Both the position numbers and the translations under genes were made by a program. Shown in pieces: positions 1 through 10,427 of a stretch of DNA of 64,000 nt; position 1 is the stretch's first letter; each line of letters begins with the position of its first letter. Source of the stretch: Eutreptiella sp. 'Long Island Sound 2002' (taxonomy: Eukaryota > Euglenozoa > Euglenophyceae > Eutreptiales > Eutreptiaceae); NCBI GenBank assembly GCA_964036045.1, contig OZ038389.1, positions 65,545,453-65,609,452 on the forward strand, read 5' to 3'. The notes below the pieces were generated by a model. It ran no database searches and was not told the DNA's origin. It was given only the letters and a program-made list of their open reading frames with translations.

Positions 1-434
1 ACCTCCCCTATTGGGCTAGGATTTAGAGGCTTGGGAGGGAACACATTTTTGGGGTTTATGTAGTGACTTTTAACACATGGCATTTAGCCATCCTATTTGA
101 CTGGGTTCAGGGCAGCATGTTGTTGAGTCAAGGGAAGGTCTTGAGTCCAGGGAATGAGGGGTCTATGGCTGTGATTGTGTACGTTTCCATCTTTCCCCAA
201 CTTTGCTTTTTTTGTGTTCATATGCCAATTTCAGGGCTTTCTTCTTTGGTGCAATTCTTGTACATGCCCGCCACCGTGGGACGACCGGTGTGCTGAACGT
301 AAGCCCGCAGTGTGGATTGGATTGTGGATCGGGTTATTGCTGTATTTGTGGGATCTGGTTGCTGTTCAGGGTTGAAGGAGGATTACATTTTCTATTTTTT
401 TGGATTTTGGACCCTGGATTTTGAGAAATGCAAT
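1..434 (+). mobile_element. 3' part of a family-1 LTR (duplicate copy)
   Basis: This stretch aligns with the region of the element-B LTR that starts near 16712 and ends near 17145, and is the same sequence as 28085-28518. It carries only short chance frames. It stops at CAAT (431-434), where the first family-3 LTR (TGAAGCGG) begins. The missing last 76 bp of this LTR reappear at 10131-10206, so the array sits inside the LTR. Confidence 0.85.
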
Positions 435-874
435 TGAAGCGGTATGGGGTGCCTCACCCATACCCGCTGCCCAGCCTGTGGCGCTCTTCGCCCGGCTGGC
501 TCAGGAATTTTCCTGGGCTGATTACGGCATCTCGATTTCTGTGGGATTTCTGTAAAATACCCCAGAAATCGTCATTTTTCGTCATTTTTGGGCTGGCGAC
601 GACGTTCGTCGCCTGCGCGACGCAGCCCCAGATCGAAGTTTTATTTCTCGATTTCTGGGGATTTTAATCAATTTTATTATTGATTTATCGTTTTTAGAAA
701 TAAAGGAATATAACGTGACCTTTTTCGCGGCGTTCCGCGAAGGTCCATTTTTGCGAACTCAGTCACGTTCACGATTCTTTTAAAAAATCCTGAGGCGATC
801 CCAGGAATCACCCAGGCGCCCATGGTGTGGCCCAACAGTGGGCCTCTTCATACATAGTATGAATTGGGAGAGAG

Positions 875-901
875 ACGCGTCGTGTCGGCTACACGACGCG
901 T
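875..901 (+). repeat. Perfect 11-bp hairpin in family-3 LTR
   Basis: ACGCGTCGTGT (875-885), loop CGGCT, ACACGACGCGT (891-901). It recurs in every unit. Other strong inverted repeats in the same LTR are GGCGACGA/TCGTCGCC (594-612) and CGCGG/CCGCG nested in AACGTGAC/GTCACGTT (about 713-770). Confidence 0.85.
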
Positions 902-1202
902 TGGGGGGAGACACGCGAAATGAGTGTTTTTGGCTCAAAAATCACTATGTTTCACTGTTTTTCGCCCAAAAACCACTGTTTGGCCCAGTTTCGGCAGGAT
1001 CTCAGTGGAGATCCTGATGGCGACGACTCGTGGCCGTCAGATTTTCTGATGGCGGCGACGCCGCCGCCTTCATTTCGTCCTCTTTTTTATGCTATTTTCT
1101 AGTATAGAAGTGTTACATATACATATTACTTGTCTACATGTTTATATTGTCTACATATACCTTCATCTCTTTGCCCAGGACGCCAGATTGTGTCATGGCT
1201 GA

Positions 1203-1224
1203 GGCAAGGATCACAGAATTCTTT
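1203..1224 (+). promoter_or_regulatory. Putative transcript 5' end and self-primer of unit 1
   Basis: GGCAAGGAT (1203-1211), two bases, then CAGAATTCTTT (1214-1224). The last 11 nt are the exact reverse complement of the 11 nt just after the LTR (1323-1333). Elements D and E have GGCAAGGAT, two bases, then a different 11-mer matched to its own primer site. That spacing and covariation suggest the RNA starts at or near 1214 and folds back as primer, as in yeast Tf1. The start site itself is inferred. Confidence 0.6.
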
Positions 1225-1322
1225 GGAGAAACCCAAATTCGAGAGGAAGTCTTGGATTTCATGGGATTGGGGTCGTGCATGCCAAGGGAAGCTTGGAGGT
1301 TGCCCTCCCCCGAACCTCTTCA

Positions 1323-1333
1323 AAAGAATTCTG
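1323..1333 (+). promoter_or_regulatory. Self-complementary primer-binding site, unit 1
   Basis: AAAGAATTCTG lies immediately after the LTR end CTCTTCA. No TGG-type tRNA primer site follows the LTR. Equivalent sites are at 3085-3095, 4851-4861, 6613-6623 and 8373-8383. Confidence 0.6.
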
Positions 1334-1590
1334 CCGACGCCAAGGCCACCAAGGCGGTGTGACGGCCTGCGGACGGCGACGACGCCCAGACTGCAGGATT
1401 ACCGCTTCTTCGCTGGGAAACATCTGCAGGAGCTAAGGTCCAGGGCATCAACATGATGAAGGTGCCGATACACCTTGACTCCTACAAAGGGTATAACCTT
1501 GGCTTCCCCATGGACCCTATGGAGCCCCCAAGTCCATCATGTGGCTGGGCGACGACCACAGCGACGACGACGCCATCTGCGAACCGCACA

Positions 1591-1834
1591 AGCAGGCGCG
1601 TTAATTCGTCGCCTTGGGTTGGATGGCCCTCCGGAGGTCGCCACCCTAAATAGGCGCGGGTCGCCTTGGGTAGGAAATGACCCTAAATCCCCCAAATCAG
1701 GCGCGTTAATTCGTCGCCTTGGGTTGGGAATCGACCCTAAATAGGCACGAGGAATTCGTCGCCTTGGGCAGGAAATGGCCCTAAATTCAGGCGCGAGGAA
1801 TTCGTTGCCTTGGGTTTGACCCTAAATAATTTTT
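1591..1834 (+). repeat. Short tandem sub-repeats in family-3 interior
   Basis: Five imperfect copies of a 40-60-bp motif (GGCGCG, AATTCGTCGCCTTGGG, then CCCTAAAT) lie side by side. The block recurs in each full unit. Confidence 0.8.
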
Positions 1835-2185
1835 GAGAATTTATTGAATTATTATGTTTCCATGCCCATTAAGAAAAAGGGCCAATATGTGCGCCTCAGC
1901 GCTATCAGTCAGGTTGTAAGGACCTGCAGCACCCCTGGTTTGGTCACCAGAGGCTAAAGGGAGTGCCAGGGACCAGTATGGTCGCCTAGGGGGCAATTGC
2001 CCTATGAATAGATCAAGAAAAAAAAAGAAAGAAAAAAAAAGGACCTACATGGGAGTGGCATGTAGATTCCTCACGAAGCCCCCCCCCCCCCCCACTGTCC
2101 TGCTGAATCAGTGTGAAACCAGGGCAGTGCAGGGGTCAGAGCGCCTCCTTGGCCTTGCCTTCCTTTGGATATAGGCAAGGCTTCT

Positions 2186-2196
2186 AAGGAGGGGGG
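2186..2196 (+). promoter_or_regulatory. Polypurine tract of family-3 unit 1
   Basis: AAGGAGGGGGG immediately before the TG of the next LTR (2197): the plus-strand primer position. It is identical before units 3 to 6 and matches the tract of element D. Confidence 0.8.
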
Positions 2197-3958
2197 TGAA
2201 GCGGTATGGGGTGCCTCACCCATACCCGCTGCCCAGCCTGTGGCGCTCTTCGCCAGGCTGGCTCAGGAATTTTCCTGGGCTGATTACGGCATCTCGATTT
2301 CTGTGGGATTTCTGTAAAATACCCCAGAAATCGTCATTTTTCGTCATTTTTGGGCTGGCGACGACGTTCGTCGCCTGCGCGACGCAGCCCCAGATCGAAG
2401 TTTTATTTCTCGATTTCTGGGGATTTTAATCAATTTTATTATTGATTTATCGTTTTTAGAAATAAAGGAATATAACGTGACCTTTTTCGCGGCGTTCCGC
2501 GAAGGTCCATTTTTGCGAACTCAGTCACGTTCACGATTCTTTTAAAAAATCCTGAGGCGATCCCAGGAATCACCCAGGCGCCCATGGTGTGGCCCAACAG
2601 TGGGCCTCTTCATACATAGTATGAATTGGGAGAGAGACGCGTCGTGTCGGCTACACGACGCGTTGGGGGGAGACACGCGAAATGAGTGTTTTTGGCTCAA
2701 AAATCACTATGTTTCACTGTTTTTCGCCCAAAAACCACTGTTTGGCCCAGTTTCGGCAGGATCTCAGTGGAGATCCTGATGGCGACAACTGGTGGCCGTC
2801 AGATTTTCTGATGGCGGCGACGCCGCCGCCTCCATTTCGTCCTCTTTTTTATGCTATTTTCTAGTATAGAAGTGTTACATATACATATTACTTGTCTACA
2901 TGTTTATATTGTCTACATATACCTTCATCTCTTTGCCCAGGACGCCAGATTGTGTCATGGCTGAGGCAAGGATCACAGAATTCTTTGGAGAAACCCAAAT
3001 TCGAGAGGAAGTCTTGGATTTCATGGGATTGGGGTCGTGCATGCCAAGGGAAGCTTGGAGGTTGCCCTCCCCCGAACCTCTTCAAAAGAATTCTGCCGAC
3101 GCCAAGGCCACCAAGGCGGTGTGACGGCCTGCGGACGGCGACGACGCCCAGACTGCAGGATTACCGCTTCTTCGCTGGGAAACATCTGCAGGAGCTAAGG
3201 TCCAGGGCATCAACATGATGAAGGTGCCGATACACCTTGACTCCTACAAAGGGTATAACCTTGGCTTCCCCATGGACCCTATGGAGCCCCCAAGTCCATC
3301 ATGTGGCTGGGCGACGACCACAGCGACGACGACCCAATTGCGAACCGCACAAGCAGGCGCGTTAATTCGTCGCCTTGGGTTGGATGGCCCTCCGGAGGTC
3401 GCCACCCTAAATAGGCGCGGGTCGCCTTGGGTAGGAAATGACCCTAAATCCCCCAAATCAGGCGCGTTAATTCGTCGCCTTGGGTTGGGAATCGACCCTA
3501 AATAGGCACGAGGAATTCGTCGCCTTGGGCAGGAAATGGCCCTAAATTCAGGCGCGAGGAATTCGTTGCCTTGGGTTTGACCCTAAATAATTTTTGAGAA
3601 TTTATTGAATTATTATGTTTCCATGCCCATTAAGAAAAAGGGCCAATATGTGCGCCTCAGCGCTATCAGTCAGGTTGTAAGGACCTGCAGCACCCCTGGT
3701 TTGGTCACCAGAGGCTAAAGGGAGTGCCAGGGACCAGTATGGTCGCCTAGGGGGCAATTGCCCTATGAATAGATCAAGAAAAAAAAAGAAAGAAAAAAAA
3801 AGGACCTACATGGGAGTGGCATGTAGATTCCTCACGAAGCCCCCCCCCCCCCCCCACTGTCCTGCTGAATCAGTGTGAAACCAGGGCAGTGCAGGGGTCA
3901 GAGCGCCTCCTTGGCCTTGCCTTCCTTTGGATATAGGCAAGGCTTCTAAGGAGGGGGG
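2197..3958 (+). mobile_element. Family-3 unit 2
   Basis: LTR 2197-3084, interior 3085-3958. Primer pair perfect (2976-2986 with 3085-3095). Nearly the same as unit 1, with small differences such as CCCAATTGCG in place of CGCCATCTGCG near 3335. Confidence 0.8.
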
Positions 3959-5724
3959 TGAAGCGGTATGGGGTGCCTCACCCATACCCGCTGCCCAGCC
4001 TGTGGCGCTCTTCGCCAGGCTGGCTCAGGAATTTTCCTGGGCTGATTACGGCATCTCGATTTCTGTGGGATTTCTGTAAAATACCCCAGAAATCGTCATT
4101 TTTCGTCATTTTTGGGCTGGCGACGACGTTCGTCGCCTGCGCGACGCAGCCCCAGATCGAAGTTTTATTTCTCGATTTCTGGGGATTTTAATCAATTTTA
4201 TTATTGATTTATCGTTTTTAGAAATAAAGGAATATAACGTGACCTTTTTCGCGGCGTTCCGCGAAGGTCCATTTTTGCGAACTCAGTCACGTTCACGATT
4301 TTTTTAAAAAATCCTGAAGCGATCCCAGGAATCACCCAGGCGCCCATGGTATGGCCCAACAGTGGGCCTCTTCATACATAGTATGAGTTGGGAGAGAGAC
4401 GCGTCGTGTCGGCTACACGACGCGTTGGGGGGAGACACGCGAAATGAGTGTTTTTGGCTCAAAAATCACTATATTTCACTGTTTTTTGCCCAAAAACCAC
4501 TGTTTGGCCCAGTTTGGGCAGGATCTCAGTGGAGATCCTGATGGCGACAACTGGTGGCCGTCAGATTTTCTGATGGCGGCGACGCCGCCGCCTTCATTTC
4601 GTCCTCCTTTTTATGCTATTTTATAGTATAGAAGTGTTACATATACTGACATATTACTTGTCTACATGTTTATATTGTCTACATATACCTTCATCTCTTT
4701 GCCTAGGACGCCAGATTGTGTCATGGCTGAGGCAAGGATCACACAATTCTTTGGAGAAACCCAAATTCGAGAGGAAGTCTTGGATTTCATGGGATTGGGG
4801 TCGTGCATGCCAAGGGAAGCTTGGAGGTTGCCCTCCCCCCAACCTCTTCAAAAGAATTCTGCCGACGCCAAGGCCACCAAGGCGGTGTGACGGCCTGCGG
4901 ACGGCGACGACGCCCAGACTGCAGGATTACTGCTTCTTCGCTGGGAAACATCTGCAGGAGCTAAGGTCCAGGGCATCAACATGATGAAGGTGCCGATACA
5001 CCTTGACTCCTACAAAGGGTATAACCTTGGCTTCCCCATGGACCCTATGGAGCCCCCAAGTCCATCATGTGGCTTGGCGACGACCACAGCGACGACGACG
5101 CCATCTGCGAACCGCACAAGCAGGCGCGTTAATTCGTCGCCTTGGGTTGGTTGGCCCTCCGGAGGTCGCCACCCTAAATAGGCGCGGGTCGCCTTGGGTA
5201 GGAAATGACCCTAAATCCCCCAAATCAGGCGCGTTAATTCGTCGCCTTGGGTTGGGAATCGACCCTAAATGGGCATGAGGAATTCGTCGCCTTGGGCAGG
5301 AAATGGCCCTAAATTCAGGCACGAGGAACTCGTTGCCTTGGGTTTGACCCTAAATAATTTTTGAGAATTTATTGAATTATTATGTTTCCATGCCCATGGA
5401 GAAAAAGGGCCAATATGTGCGCCTCAGCGCTATCAGTCAGGTCGTAAGGACCTGCAGCACCCCTGGTTTGGTCACCAGAGGCTAAAGGGAGTGCCAGGGA
5501 CCAGTATGGTTGCCTAGGGGGCAATTGCCCTATGAATATATCAAGAAAAAAAAAGAAAGAAAAAAAAAGGACCTACATGGGAGTGGCATGTAGATTCCTC
5601 ACGAAGCCCCCCCCCCCCCCCACTGTCCTGCTGAATCAGTGTGAAACCAGGGCAGTGCAGGGGTCAGAGCGCCTCCTTGGCCTTGCCTTCCTTTGGATAT
5701 AGGCAAGGCTTCTAAGGAGGGGGG
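3959..5724 (+). mobile_element. Family-3 unit 3
   Basis: LTR 3959-4850 (892 bp; the extra 4 bp lie near 4645), interior 4851-5724. The LTR primer segment reads CACAATTCTTT, one mismatch to its own site AAAGAATTCTG. Confidence 0.8.
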
Positions 5725-7484
5725 TGAAGCGGTATGGGGTGCCTCACCCATACCCGCTGCCCAGCCTGTGGCGCTCTTCGCCAGGCTGGCTCAGGAATTT
5801 TCCTGGGCTGATTACGGCATCTCGATTTCTGTGGGATTTCTGTAAAATACCCCAGAAATCGTCATTTTTCGTCATTTTTGGGCTGGCGACGACGTTCGTC
5901 GCCTGCGCGACGCAGCCCCAGATCGAAGTTTTATTTCTCGATTTCTGGGGATTTTAATCAATTTTATTATTGATTTATCGTTTTTAGAAATACAGGAATA
6001 TAACGTGACCTTTTTCGCGGCGTTCCGCGAAGGTCCATTTTTGCGAACTCAGTCACGTTCACGATTTTTTTAGAAAATTCTGAAGCGATCCCAGGAATCA
6101 CCCAGGCGCCCATGGTATGGCCCAACAGTGGGCCTCTTCATACATAGTATGAATTGGGAGAGAGACGCGTCGTGTCGGCTACACGACGCGTTGGGGGGAG
6201 ACACGCGAAATGAGTGTTTTTGGCTCAAAAATCACTATATTTCACTGTTTTTTGCCCAAAAACCACTGTTTGGCCCAGTTTGGGCAGGATCTCAGTGGAG
6301 ATCCTGATGGCGACGACTCGTGGCCGTCAGATTTTCTGATGGCGGCGACGCCGCCGCCTTCATTTCGTCCTCTTTTTTATGCTATTTTCTAGTATAGAAG
6401 TGTTACATATACATATTACTTGTCTACATGTTTATATTGTCTACATATACCTTCATCTCTTTGCCTAGGACGCCAGATTGTGTCATGGCTGAGGCAAGGA
6501 TCACACAATTCTTTGGAGAAACCCAAATTCGAGAGGAAGTCTTGGATTTCATGGGATTGGGGTCGTGCATGCCAAGGGAAGCTTGGAGGTTGCCCTCCCC
6601 CCAACCTCTTCAAAAGAATTCTGCCGACGCCAAGGCCACCAAGGCGGTGTGACGGCCTGCGGACGGCGACGACGCCCAGACTGCAGGATTACTGCTTCTT
6701 CGCTGGGAAACATCTGCAGGAGCTAAGGTCCAGGGCATCAACATGATGAAGGTGCCGATACACCTTGACTCCTACAAAGGGTATAACCTTGGCTTCCCCA
6801 TGGACCCTATGGAGCCCCCAAGTCCATCATGTGGCTTGGCGACGACCACAGCGACGACGACGCCATCTGCGAACCGCACAAGCAGGCGCGTTAATTCGTC
6901 GCCTTGGGTTGGTTGGCCCTCCGGAGGTCGCCACCCTAAAAGGGCGCGGGTCGCCTTGGGTAGGAAATGACCCTAAATCCCCCAAATCAGGCGCGTTAAT
7001 TCGTCGCCTTGGGTTGGGAATCGACCCTAAATAGGCACGAGGAATTCGTCGCCTTGGGCAGGAAATGGCCCTGAATTCAGGCGCAAGGAATTCGTTGCCT
7101 TGGGTTTGACCCTAAATAATTTTTGAGAATTTATTGAATTATTATGTTTCCATGCCCATGGAGAAAAAGGGCCAATATGTGCGCCTCAGCGCTATCAGTC
7201 AGGTCGTAAGGACCTGCAGCACCCCCGGTTTGGTCACCAGAGGCTAAAGGGAGTGCCACGGACCAGTATGGTCGCCTAGGGGGCAATTGCCCTATGAATA
7301 TATCAAGAAAAAAAAAGAAGAAAAAAAAAGGACCTACATGGGAGTGGCATGTAGATTCCTCACGAAGCCCCCCCCCCCCCCACTGTCCTGCTGAATGAGT
7401 GTGAAACCAGGGCAGTGCAGGGGTCAGAGCGCCTCCTTGGCCTTGCCTTCCTTTGGATATAGGCAAGGCTTCTAAGGAGGGGGG
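5725..7484 (+). mobile_element. Family-3 unit 4
   Basis: LTR 5725-6612, interior 6613-7484. It carries the same one-base primer mismatch as unit 3 and shares variants with unit 5 (AAAGGGCGCGGG near 6938). Confidence 0.8.
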
Positions 7485-9244
7485 TGAAGCGGTATGGGGT
7501 GCCTCACCCATACCCGCTGCCCAGCCTGTGGCGCTCTTCGTCAGGCTGGCTCAGGAATTTTCCTGGGCTGATTACGGCATCTCGATTTCTGTGGGATTTC
7601 TGTAAAATACCCCAGAAATCGTCATTTTTCGTCATTTCTGGACTGGCGACGACGTTCGTCGCCTGCGCGACGCAGCCCCAGATCGAAGTTTTATTTCTCG
7701 ATTTCTGGGGATTTTCATCAATTTTATTATTGATTTATCGTTTTTAGAAATACAGGAATATAACGTGACCTTTTTCGCGGCGTTCCGCGAAGGTCCATTT
7801 TTGCGAACTCAGTCACGTTCACGATTCTTTTAAAAAATCCTGAGGCGATCCGAGGAATCACCCAGGCGCCCATGGTATGGCCCAACAGTGGGCCTCTTCA
7901 TACATAGTATGAGTTGGGAGAGAGACGCGTCGTGTCGGCTACACGACGCGTTGGGGGGAGACACGCGAAATGAGTGTTTTTGGCTCAAAAATCACTATAT
8001 TTCACTGTTTTTCGCCCAAAAACCACTGTTTGGCCCAGTTTGGGCAGGATCTCAGTGGAGATCCTGATGGCGACGACTGGTGGCCGTCAGATTTTCTGAT
8101 GGCGGCGACGCCGCCGCCTTCATTTCGTCCTCTTTTTTATGCTATTTTCTAGTATAGAAGTGTTACATATACATATTACTTGTCTACATGTTTATATTGT
8201 CTACATATACCTTCATCTCTTTGCCTAGGACGCCAGATTGTGTCATGGCTGAGGCAAGGATCACACAATTCTTTGGAGAAACCCAAATTCGAGAGGAAGT
8301 CTTGGATTTCATGGGATTGGGGTCGTGCATGCCAAGGGAAGCTTGGAGGTTGCCCTCCCCCCACCCTCTTCAAAAGAATTCTGCCGACGCCAAGGCCACC
8401 AAGGCGGTGTCACGGCCTGCGGACGGCGACGACGCCCAGACTGCAGGATTACTGCTTCTTCGCTGGGAAACATCTGCAGGAGCTAAGGTCCAGGGCATCA
8501 ACATGATGAAGGTGCCGATACACCTTGACTCCTACAAAGGGTATAACCTTGGCTTCCCCATGGACCCTATGGAGCCCCCAAGTCCATCATGTGGCTTGGC
8601 GACGACCACAGCGACGACGACGCCATCTGCGAACCGCACAAGCAGGCGCGTTAATTCGTCGCCTTGGGTTGGTTGGCCCTCCGGAGGTCGCCACCCTAAA
8701 AGGGCGCGGGTCGCCTTGGGTAGGAAATGACCCTAAATCCCCCAAATCAGGCGCGTTAATTCGTCGCCTTGGGTTGGGAATCGACCCTAAATAGGCACGA
8801 GGAATTCGTCGCCTTGGGCAGGAAATGGCCCTGAATTCAGGCGCAAGGAATTCGTTGCCTCGGGTTTGACCCTAAATAATTTTTGAGAATTTATTGAATT
8901 ATTATGTTTCCATGCCCATGGAGAAAAAGGGCCAATATGTGCGCCTCAGCGCTATCAGTCAGGTCGTAAGGACCTGCAGCACCCCCGGTTTGGTCACCAG
9001 AGGCTAAAGGGAGTGCCACGGACCAGTATGGTCGCCTAGGGGGCAATTGCCCTATGAATATATCAAGAAAAAAAAAGAAGAAAAAAAAAGGACCTACATG
9101 GGAGTGGCATGTAGATTCCTCACGAAGCCCCCCCCCCCCCCACTGTCCTGCTGAATGAGTGTGAAACCAGGGCAGTGCAGGGGTCAGAGCGCCTCCTTGG
9201 CCTTGCCTTCCTTTGGATATAGGCAAGGCTTCTAAGGAGGGGGG
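7485..9244 (+). mobile_element. Family-3 unit 5
   Basis: LTR 7485-8372, interior 8373-9244. It has the one-base primer mismatch. A TGA-to-TCA change near 8410 joins two chance frames into 180 codons, which I do not regard as a gene. Confidence 0.8.
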
Positions 9245-10130
9245 TGAAGCGGTATGGGGTGCCTCACCCATACCCGCTGCCCAGCCTGTGGCGCTCTTCG
9301 CCAGGCTGGCTCAGGAATTTTCCTGGGCTGATTACGGCATCTCGATTTCTGTGGGATTTCTGTAAAATACCCCAGAAATCGTCATTTTTCGTCATTTCTG
9401 GACTGGCGACGACGTTCGTCGCCTGCGCGACGCAGCCCCAGATCGAAGTTTTATTTCTCGATTTCTGGGGATTTTAATCAATTTTATTATTGATTTATCG
9501 TTTTTAGAAATACAGGAATATAACGTGACCTTTTTCGCGGCGTTCCGCGAAGGTCCATTTTTGCGAACTCAGTCACGTTCACGATTTTTTTAAAAAATCC
9601 TGAGGCGATCCGAGGAATCACCCAGGCGCCCATGGTATGGCCCAACAGTGGGCCTCTTCATACATAGTATGAGTTGGGAGAGAGACGCGTCGTGTCGGCT
9701 ACACGACGCGTTGGGGGGAGACACGCGAAATGAGTGTTTTTGGCTCAAAAATCACTATATTTCACTGTTTTTCGCCCAAAAACCACTGTTTGGCCCAGTT
9801 TGGGCAGGATCTCAGTGGAGATCCTGATGGCGACGACTGGTGGCCGTCAGATTTTCTGATGGCGGCGACGCCGCCGCCTTCATTTAGTCCTCTTTTTTAT
9901 GCTATCTTATAGTATAGAAGTGTTACATATACATATTACTTGTCTACATGTTTATATTGTCTACATATACCTTCATCTCTTTGCCTAGGACGCCAGATTG
10001 TGTCATGGCTGAGGCAAGGATCACAGAATTCTTTGGAGAAACCCAAATTCGAGAGGAAGTCTTGGATTTCATGGGACTGGGGTCCTGCATGCCAAGGGAA
10101 GCTTGGAGGTTGCCCTCCCCCCAACCTCTT
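9245..10130 (+). mobile_element. Family-3 unit 6: terminal LTR only
   Basis: The LTR matches the others up to CCTCTT (10130), then switches to the last 76 bp of a family-1 LTR. The expected terminal CA and a target duplication of the left flank (CAAT) are missing, so a few bases were lost at this junction. The primer segment is the perfect form (CAGAATTCTTT). Confidence 0.8.
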
Positions 10131-10206
10131 CTGATCAGGAGCAAGTCAGCAGGGGTGACAGGCGGAAGGGGCACAGCGGGGGCCGGTCCTGGTAGGGACC
10201 TTCTTT
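10131..10206 (+). mobile_element. Last 76 bp of family-1 LTR, resumed after array
   Basis: Aligns with 17149-17224, the 3' end of the element-B 5' LTR, ending CTTCTTTA directly before the primer-binding site. Confidence 0.85.
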
Positions 10207-10218
10207 ATGGTAGCAGAG
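10207..10218 (+). promoter_or_regulatory. tRNA-iMet-type primer-binding site
   Basis: TGGTAGCAGAGG directly follows the LTR. It is the reverse complement of CCUCUGCUACCA, the 3' end known for animal-type initiator tRNA-Met. The host tRNA is not in the window. Confidence 0.75.
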
Positions 10219-10427
10219 GCGTACCTACTGCCCTCACCTACCGCCGACCCGGGGACTTTGGCCCCTTTGAGCCCTGCCCAAGTACGCCCCGGGTGCGTAT
10301 TGTGGACTCGGTGGAGACCACGCCGGAGATTGGAGCCAGAGAAGAGCCCAGACGCTCAGGAGCATGGCGAACTCCGGAAGTTGAAGCCCGAAGAGAATTG
10401 CGACGTTCGGGAAGAGGAGGACTTGAC

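Larger units (their letters stand above)
435..2196 (+). mobile_element. Family-3 unit 1 (non-autonomous LTR element)
   Basis: LTR 435-1322 (888 bp, TG...CA), interior 1323-2196. The self-complementary primer site is perfect here: CAGAATTCTTT at 1214-1224 pairs with AAAGAATTCTG at 1323-1333. The interior is non-coding and holds short GCGCG/CCTTGGG/CCCTAAAT sub-repeats, an A-rich tract (about 2005-2040), a run of C (2079-2093) and a polypurine tract at its end. The 3' interior resembles the 3' UTR of element D (CTGCTGAATC, then GAAACCAGG). Confidence 0.8.
435..10130 (+). repeat. Tandem array of family-3 LTR elements, copy 1
   Basis: Five complete units of 1762, 1762, 1766, 1760 and 1760 bp plus a sixth partial unit follow head to tail. 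Each starts TGAAGCGGTATGGGG directly after a polypurine tract (AAGGAGGGGGG). Within a unit an 888-bp LTR ends CTCTTCA, so the array reads LTR-interior-LTR-interior and so on, with six LTRs and five interiors. Neighbouring LTRs are shared, the product expected from LTR-LTR recombination or repeated unequal exchange. No unit holds a convincing protein gene. Units differ by scattered substitutions: units 1 and 2 are close, and units 3 to 5 share variants. Confidence 0.9.

Noticed and set aside
1640-1835. Repeated CCCTAAA motifs resembling plant-type telomere repeats
   Set aside because: They are spaced 40-60 bp apart within a larger sub-repeat, not in tandem, and sit inside a mobile unit.
2000-2042. 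A-rich tract as the poly(A) tail of a retrogene or SINE
   Set aside because: It is interrupted by G, lies inside each unit, and is followed by more unit sequence without target duplications.
8188-8730. 180-codon frame in unit 5
   Set aside because: It exists only because one unit has TCA in place of TGA; the other units have the stop and no domain is visible.
435-10130. CRISPR-like or gene-family reading of the array
   Set aside because: Repeats are 1.76 kb with LTR boundaries and no unique spacers or shared gene.
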